This document shows positions 7,539 to 12,975 of a stretch of DNA of 15,231 nt, in pieces. Origin of the DNA: an uncultured Eubacteriales bacterium (GTDB lineage: Bacteria > Bacillota > Clostridia > Oscillospirales > CAG-272); NCBI GenBank assembly GCA_934489945.1, contig CAKSSY010000047.1, positions 1 through 15,231 on the forward strand, written 5' to 3'. The position numbers and the translations under genes are program-made. The notes beneath the pieces were generated by a model. It was not told the DNA's origin and did not search any database. It saw nothing but the letters and a program-made list of their open reading frames with translations. The stretch's first letter is position 1. Each line of letters starts with the position of its first letter.

Positions 7539-9264
7539 GCCGCTTCCCTCCCGTCTGACTTTCATACAGTTTTTTATACGTCTGCACGGATTTCATCAAC
7601 TCGTCGTGTGTACCGACAATCGTTTTGCCGTTCTCAATAAAAATCACTTTTTGCATTTGCGGAAAATGATATAATCTGTGAGAAATCAGGAAAACAACCT
7701 TATCCTTTGCGTAATCGCGCAAATTTGCAAATATCGTGTCTTCGGTACTGCGATCAAGCGCGGAAAAGGGATCGTCTAAAACCATAAGCGGGCGCGGATG
7801 CGCCAATGTTCTTGCCAACGCAAGCCGTTGCGCTTGCCCGCCGGAAAGACGAATACCATTATTGCCGATTACGGTCTCAACGCCATTCTCCATAGATAAC
7901 ACTTCGTCCTTCAGTGCTGTGTCATCAAGATACGGCATTACGGTTTCTTTGCTTCCGCAAAGTACGTTGTTTTGCACCGTATCGGCACTGAGTTCCGGAT
8001 CGTGTCCCAAATATCCGACCGTAGACGCAATTTCACGCGGGGAAAAATCTAAGAATTCCCGTTTTCCGAAACGGACAGAGCCTTCATATGGTGTTTCACA
8101 AAGAAACGTGCGCCCGAACGTTGATTTGCCGCAAGCAACCGGACCCGTCACACCGATAATGTCACCGGGGTGTGCCGTCAGCGACAGTCCGGAAAAAATC
8201 GGTTCGCCGTCATAAGCAAAAGAAAGGTTATCGATCGTCACATCGGCAGGTTGCGGTATCTTGAGCGGTTCGAGCAGCTCGGGAGATTTCATAAGCGGTC
8301 GAATCCTGCGCCATGAAACTTCTGCCTTTTGCACGGAATTGAAGAGCTTTGCCACCTTTGAGGATTTTACGGTCAGCTTTGTAAAACATGACAGGAATGT
8401 CGTAAATGCAGCAATATCCCATACGCTCCAACCTGTTCCGAGCACATTTTGGGCTCCGAACCACAGGATAAACAACACTCCCGTACCGGATGCCGCCAGA
8501 TACAGCGGAGGCAGTGCCGACTGCCATACATTGCTTTTCACGGCAGTTTTCTCATAATTTTCCAATGCTTCTTCATATCGCTCCGCTCTTGCATCCTCAC
8601 AGCCGTATACACGGTAGGTTACAGCATTTTCGGCTCGGTCCAGTGTGGCACCGCTCAAGGCTCCCGCCGCCTTTTTATACGCCGTTCCCGCGCGCTGAAC
8701 CGGTTTTTTCATCCGCGCCGCACAGAAATACGAAACCGGCGTGAAAATCAGACTGAGAACTGCCAAGTGCCAGTCGTAAATAAAGAGCATGATCGCATAG
8801 CCGAACAGAGCTACGCCTGTATCAAAAACCTCGGTGGTAAATTTTCGCATTCCCTCTACGCAGTCGTCAACATCCGGGATTGCCTTTGTCATCAGTTCTC
8901 CCGCACCTTCCTTTTCCAGAGCCGTGCGACTTTGCCGAATCAGATTTGCATAAAGGATACCTTTCATGCGTCGGTTGATGTTGTTGGCAAAACGGCGGAC
9001 ATAGAATCGCTTGATAAACCGCGCCGCCTGCACCGCCAGTGTGACTGCAATATATGCGAGCACAAGCATTGCCATAGCCGATGCCGTTTTGTTTCCGCCG
9101 AGAATATCGGCAAGACATTGGGCAAGTCGACCTTCAAACCATGGTGTCGCGAGCAATCCCACGTTATAAAACACTCCCGAAAGCGTGACAAAGGTCAACG
9201 ACAGCCACTCTGTGCAAAAATAGGAACCGATTTTATCCGGTTGAAACATTTTTTTGTTTTTCAC
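7525..9264 (-). CDS. ABC exporter half-transporter, degenerate-site partner
   Basis: This 579-residue protein has an exporter membrane domain (about 15-315) followed by a nucleotide-binding domain. Walker A is GPVACGKS (374-381), the signature is a perfect LSGGQ (473-477) and the switch His is 529. Two positions are altered: the Q-loop Gln is replaced by His421 (YLGHDPEL), and the catalytic Glu after Walker B is Asp498 (MVLDDPFSALD). This is the pattern of the non-consensus subunit in heterodimeric exporters such as TM287/288, and it complements the degenerate signature of the next gene. The start is a GTG at 9264 that overlaps the MarR stop as GTGA, with GGAGA upstream, so the two are translationally coupled. 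Regulation by the adjacent MarR protein is likely. Confidence 0.93.
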   Translation of the reverse strand: MKNKKMFQPDKIGSYFCTEWLSLTFVTLSGVFYNVGLLATPWFEGRLAQCLADILGGNKTASAMAMLVLAYIAVTLAVQAARFIKRFYVRRFANNINRRMKGILYANLIRQSRTALEKEGAGELMTKAIPDVDDCVEGMRKFTTEVFDTGVALFGYAIMLFIYDWHLAVLSLIFTPVSYFCAARMKKPVQRAGTAYKKAAGALSGATLDRAENAVTYRVYGCEDARAERYEEALENYEKTAVKSNVWQSALPPLYLAASGTGVLFILWFGAQNVLGTGWSVWDIAAFTTFLSCFTKLTVKSSKVAKLFNSVQKAEVSWRRIRPLMKSPELLEPLKIPQPADVTIDNLSFAYDGEPIFSGLSLTAHPGDIIGVTGPVACGKSTFGRTFLCETPYEGSVRFGKREFLDFSPREIASTVGYLGHDPELSADTVQNNVLCGSKETVMPYLDDTALKDEVLSMENGVETVIGNNGIRLSGGQAQRLALARTLAHPRPLMVLDDPFSALDRSTEDTIFANLRDYAKDKVVFLISHRLYHFPQMQKVIFIENGKTIVGTHDELMKSVQTYKKLYESQTGGKRHEEE

Positions 9265-9719
9265 TTTTTACCATCTCCGATAAAATGCGGAAACCCCGCG
9301 CGACTCTCGGTTTTTGACGCAATGTATAATCTATCCAACAATTCTGCAAAGATTTCCGCTTCCTTTTCGTTCAACGCAGAGACAAGATATTCGTAAAAAG
9401 ACGCTTCCATTTCCGCTTTGGAGGATTTCAGCATTTCCGCCTTATCGGTCGGATAAATAAGCTGACTGCGCTTGTCGTTTGAATCGTCTTTACGGATAAG
9501 GTAACCTTTTGCTTCAAGATTTTTCGTTCTCCTTGCAATCGCGGCTTTATCCGCATGCAGTATTTCCGCGAGCTTTGCCTGCGTGCAGCCGGGATTGTGA
9601 CGCAGCGCGTGAATCAAATCGATTTCCGCCGTTCCGACACCGTTTTCCCGCAAAGAATGCAGTACGAGTTTTTCCGCTTCCCGTGCAATCTTCGTGATTT
9701 TTCGTTCGGTAATATCCAT
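9261..9719 (-). CDS. MarR-family transcriptional regulator
   Basis: This 152-residue winged-helix repressor has the MarR layout: a dimerisation helix at the N-terminus, a helix-turn-helix around 45-72 (TQAKLAEILHADKAAIARRT) and a wing at 76-94 (RKDDSNDKRSQLIYPTDKA). C-terminal helices complete the dimer interface. The start at 9719 (MDITERK) is set by GGAGG six bases upstream; an in-frame ATG at 9770 would fall inside the operator region. It is the first gene of a MarR-ABC-ABC operon, an arrangement in Firmicutes where the repressor is released by a toxic ligand and the exporter removes it. The ligand cannot be predicted. Confidence 0.93.
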   Translation of the reverse strand: MDITERKITKIAREAEKLVLHSLRENGVGTAEIDLIHALRHNPGCTQAKLAEILHADKAAIARRTKNLEAKGYLIRKDDSNDKRSQLIYPTDKAEMLKSSKAEMEASFYEYLVSALNEKEAEIFAELLDRLYIASKTESRAGFPHFIGDGKK

Positions 9720-9744
9720 AATATACCTCCGCTGTGCCAATTGG

Positions 9745-9771
9745 TTGTACATACATCGTTGTACATACATC
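9745..9771. promoter_or_regulatory. Direct repeat operator candidate for the MarR protein
   Basis: The 13-mer TTGTACATACATC occurs twice (9745-9757 and 9759-9771) with one base between. Each copy contains the palindromic core TGTACA. The pair covers the expected transcription start, between the -10 box and the ribosome binding site of the MarR operon. This position fits autorepression. Binding by this MarR protein is inference. Confidence 0.65.
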
Positions 9772-9772
9772 C

Positions 9773-9800
9773 ATTATACTCGTAAATAAAAATTTGTCAA
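9773..9800 (-). promoter_or_regulatory. Near-consensus sigma-70 promoter of the marR-ABC operon
   Basis: Reading the minus strand, TTGACA (9800-9795) is followed after 16 bases by TATAAT (9778-9773). Both hexamers are perfect. The start site would fall about 40-50 bases before the MarR start codon, inside the direct-repeat element. Confidence 0.85.
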
Positions 9801-10138
9801 GACAATTTTGTATATTTACCAATCCCGGCGAATCGAAACTTGCAAAGCGATATCTGCAATCTGAAAATCACTTGCGCCGAAACACGCCCGACGATGGGCT
9901 CTTCTCTCTGCTGAAAAATCCGCCGGAAGCCCATATCGTTGAGTGTTGCTTCACTTTGCCGACCGGTCCAATCAAGGAACTGTTGGTAAAATCGGGAATA
10001 ATATTTTATCAATCAAAAAACTTTGAATACTTCGACATTCGGTGTCTGTACTTTCCATGCTCATTGTGAGCGGGACAGGTTGTGACAAAATTATTACAAA
10101 TTTCATGCAAAAAAATCAAAGACTTTTCTGCATTTTCG
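9801..10138. other. Intergenic region between divergent marR and receiver-ABC genes
   Basis: About 340 bp without a supportable gene. A frame on the plus strand (ending 10069) and an overlapping one on the minus strand (9797-10012) are open, but I recognise no family, the plus frame starts inside the marR promoter region, and neither has a good ribosome binding site. A small palindrome GCTCA-TTG-TGAGC lies at 10059-10071 and an AT-rich stretch at 10080-10120 precedes the next promoter. It may hold a decayed gene. Confidence 0.5.
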
Positions 10139-10147
10139 TGGTAGAAT
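10139..10147 (+). promoter_or_regulatory. Extended -10 promoter for the receiver-ABC gene
   Basis: TGGTAGAAT forms an extended -10 element (TGn plus TAGAAT) about 28 bases before the start codon at 10175. The -35 region is poor, as is common for extended -10 promoters. GGAG follows at the right distance from the ATG. Confidence 0.45.
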
Positions 10148-10174
10148 AAAAAACACATTTTAACGGAGTCTGCG

Positions 10175-11284
10175 ATGAAATATACGATATACATAGCCGA
10201 TGACGAAAAAAACATCCTCCATCTTATAAAAAACTTTCTTGAGAGCGACGGATACGATGTTGTCGCTTTTGAAAACGGGGATGATTTGTTTTCGGCATTT
10301 CTTGCTCGGGAAGCCGATCTTGTTATCCTGGATATCATGATGCCCGGCACGGACGGACTCACGATATGTCAGAAACTGAGGGAAATTACCTATGTGCCGA
10401 TCATTATGCTTACCGCCAAGGATTCCGAGCTTGATTATGTACAAGGGATAACGCTCGGAAGTGATGATTATCTGACAAAACCTTTCCGTCCGACAGTCCT
10501 TCTCATGAGAGTTCGTGCGCTTCTTCGCAGAGTCGAAATGGAGAGAAAGAAGAGCAGCCATGCCACCGGGAACGGAGGAGATATCACACTCGGAAATCTT
10601 ACGCTTTCCGATATCTGCTACTATTACGAGGACGGAGATACAAGAAGATATATACTCAAGGATATAAACTACTGTTTTGAACGCGGGAAATTCTATACGA
10701 TTCTCGGCGAATCGGGAAGCGGAAAAACCACTCTGCTTTCACAAATGGCGGCACTCGACAAGCCCAATTCCGGCACCGTATATTTCGAAGGAAACGATAT
10801 CAGAAATATAGGTTATGAAAAATACAGCAGAAACTACATAAGCATAATCTTTCAGGGCTACAACCTGATACCGTATATGACAGCGTGTGAAAATGTGCTT
10901 GTCGGCATGAGCATAACGGATAATAAGTTGCCGAAAAACCATAAGGAAACAGCATACAATATTCTCGAATATGTAGGACTTGACAGAGATAAAGCGAGTC
11001 GCCTCGTGACAAAACTTTCCGGCAGCGAACAACAGAGAGTGGCAATCGCGCGTGCCATGGTCACGGATGTCGATATCATCCTTGCGGACGAGCCTACGGG
11101 TAATCTGGATGAGGACAAACAATCTGAAATCGTAACCATTTTTTCCACAATGGCGCATGATTTCAATAAATGTATAATCGCCGTCACACACTCAAGTGCT
11201 GTGGCAAATCGTTCCGATTGCATTGTACGACTGAAGAAAGGAGTGCTGAACGAAGATGCCGAGCTTCCTCGAACAAATCAATAA
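10175..11284 (+). CDS. Response-regulator receiver domain fused to an ABC transporter ATPase
   Basis: One continuous 369-residue frame joins two families. Residues 1-125 are an OmpR-type receiver: acidic pair Asp9-Asp10, phosphoacceptor Asp53 (VILDIMMPG), Thr80 and Lys102 (TKPF), all intact. The linker (ITLGNLTLSD, to 146) is where an OmpR winged helix should begin, but from 147 the sequence becomes a MacB/LolD-type ATPase. This has Walker A GESGSGKT (178-185), Q-loop Gln227, signature LSGSE (281-285, usual LSGGE), Walker B IILADE (301-306) and switch His339. The DNA-binding domain is absent, and no histidine kinase or permease is in the window. The stop overlaps the next gene by 29 bp. It may be a genuine phosphorylation-controlled ATPase, or a deletion that joined a regulator gene to a downstream ABC gene. 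Domain calls are firm; function is open. Confidence 0.88.
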   Translation: MKYTIYIADDEKNILHLIKNFLESDGYDVVAFENGDDLFSAFLAREADLVILDIMMPGTDGLTICQKLREITYVPIIMLTAKDSELDYVQGITLGSDDYLTKPFRPTVLLMRVRALLRRVEMERKKSSHATGNGGDITLGNLTLSDICYYYEDGDTRRYILKDINYCFERGKFYTILGESGSGKTTLLSQMAALDKPNSGTVYFEGNDIRNIGYEKYSRNYISIIFQGYNLIPYMTACENVLVGMSITDNKLPKNHKETAYNILEYVGLDRDKASRLVTKLSGSEQQRVAIARAMVTDVDIILADEPTGNLDEDKQSEIVTIFSTMAHDFNKCIIAVTHSSAVANRSDCIVRLKKGVLNEDAELPRTNQ

Positions 11285-12741
11285 AAACGGTGCCGAAAAC
11301 GAAAAGAAAAACATTCAAAGCGCACCTGAAAAAGAAATCCAAAAAAACGAAGCCGTTCCGAAAGGTCTCAGCTCAACAGAGCACGAGGTTGTGATATAAA
11401 CAGAGGTTATCTCAAAAAGAAACATGTGACAGGCATTATATCTGCCCTGATAATAGCACTTATCATTTGTATAGCGGGATTTCTCGTATACCGTTCAAGG
11501 CTTGTGGAAATCAAGAGTTTCTCGGGACGCAGTATCGCCGAGATGAGAAAATGGGCGGCGGAGTGCGGAATCATACTTGATGAGCACAACATATATGATG
11601 AGAGTGCGACAGAAGGTATCATCCTTTCGCAGGATACGGAAGTGGGAAAACTTCCGAGAAAATCCGTAATCGGCGTTACGGTAAGTTCGGGTGTAGACCC
11701 AATGCAGCATATAGGAATACCGGATCTGATCAATATGCGCGCATCGGAAATACGCGAATGGATAAACAAGCAAAAACTTTCCGCCGCTAAAATAATCGAA
11801 CAGTACAACGAAGATACCGCAAAGGCAGTGTGATAAAATATGAATTTTCCAGTGTATCTGTAAATGAGGACAATTTTAAGCGCAACGACGGTTTAATCAT
11901 ATATGTTTCAAAAGGTACCGAGCCTGTAAAACCATCGGATAATATAACCGTTCCCGATTATTCGCTTGTCTCAAAAGACGATGCCGAGAAATACAACAGT
12001 GCCTTCTCCGTTACGGTAAAAAGCATATATTCAGACGAGATTCCCTACGGCGGTTTCATAAGTCAATCCGTTGCGCCGGACAAAAAAGTGGAAAAAGAAA
12101 ACAACAAAATAACGGTATATTATTCTCTCGGAAAGCCTTTTATGCCGAATATGGCAGGAAAAAGCGAATCGGAGATTGCGCAGATGTTTTATGATCTGAA
12201 CCGCAATGGCGCATTGCTCACATATGATATTGTATACACGTCCTATCATGCCCCAAAAGGTCAGATCGTATCATGCTCTGCATATAATGAATATATATCT
12301 ATCGGAACGCATATCGTTTTCACCGTATGCAAAGAGAATACGGGTGCGATAGTCCCCGACTTTTCACAGATTTCAAAAGAAGACGCAGAAAAATATCACG
12401 GCAATTTCACTGTGAAAGTAAAATGTATTTACAGCGATAAAATTGAATACGGAAAATTCATAAGTCAATCTATAGAAGCGGGGAAAACCATATTTGACGA
12501 AAAAACCGAAGTTACGGTATATTATTCACTTGCAAAGCCCTATCTGGAGGATCTTACGGGAAAAAATATATCCGAGCTTCCCGAAATATTCTATAATCTG
12601 AATCGCGATGGTGCGAACCTGTCTTACAGTATTGATTATACTTATGATGAGAACATAAGAACAGGAACCGTCATATTTGTCTCCAAAAAAAATGAGTATT
12701 TGAAAATAGGCGAAAGTTTCTTTATTATCATAAGTTTGTAA
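11256..12741 (+). pseudogene. Single-pass membrane protein with PASTA-like repeats, split by two 2-bp insertions
   Basis: The frame starting at 11256 (MPSFLEQINKNG) gives a charged cytoplasmic N-terminus that hits TAA at 11397-11399. The protein then continues in another frame from 11399 (NRGYLKKK), with a transmembrane helix (GIISALIIALIICIAGFLVY) and the first PASTA-like repeats. A TGA at 11831-11833 interrupts again, and the rest (IKYEFSSV onward) runs in a third frame to 12741. Removing the extra TA at 11397-11398 and TG at 11831-11832 restores 494 codons with about six extracellular PASTA-like repeats, which in known proteins bind muropeptides or lipid II. There is no kinase domain. GTG at 11830 overlaps the TGA as GTGA, so re-initiation is possible, but the break falls inside a repeat. 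I infer a membrane sensor partner for the upstream fusion. Confidence 0.75.
11950..12738 (+). repeat. Diverged tandem duplication of a two-PASTA unit
   Basis: Two consecutive units (11950-12351 and 12352-12738) encode the same order of motifs: VPD(Y/F)S, SK(D/E)DAEKY, IYSD(E/K)I, FISQS, ITVYYSL or VTVYYSL, and (D/R)LNR(N/D)GA. Unit length is about 134 residues, i.e. two PASTA-like folds each. The duplication is clear in protein and partly visible in DNA. Confidence 0.8.
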
Positions 12742-12844
12742 CCCGTTCAATCGTTATGACTTCCCTATTCTCTTTGATACGGTTGCCGGACCACTTCACA
12801 TTACACATAGGAGGACTTGGGGAGCAACGGCAAAAGCCTTCCCG

Positions 12845-12869
12845 AAACCACCCGCTAAGCGGGTGGTTT
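12845..12869. repeat. Hairpin with 11-bp stem and TAA loop
   Basis: AAACCACCCGC pairs with GCGGGTGGTTT around a 3-nt loop. The plus strand continues with TTC, so it could act as a rightward terminator for the PASTA gene. The preceding 100 bp (12742-12844) hold an AGGAGG without a usable gene after it (only a 13-codon TTG frame running into the hairpin). Confidence 0.6.
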
Positions 12870-12877
12870 TCGCCATA

Positions 12878-12915
12878 CCAAAAGGCACCCAACTGAAAAG
12901 TTGGGTGCCTTTTGG
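12878..12915. terminator. Bidirectional hairpin terminator between convergent genes
   Basis: A perfect 17-bp stem (12878-12894 with 12899-12915) closes on a GAAA tetraloop. The outer stem is CCAAAA/TTTTGG, giving a T run on both strands. It lies between the PASTA gene (plus) and the collagen-like surface protein gene (minus), so it can end both. Its pairing with the hairpin nine bases away is unusual. Confidence 0.75.
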
Positions 12916-12975
12916 CAACTGCGCCGAATCTCCGCTTTGAAAACGGTAAGCGCATTTTGCTCACTTGAGACAATT

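Noticed and set aside
8449..9396. 315-codon plus-strand frame
   Set aside because: Antisense to the ABC exporter and MarR genes, which have full motif sets and coupled starts; composition is Arg/His/Cys-rich as in shadow frames.
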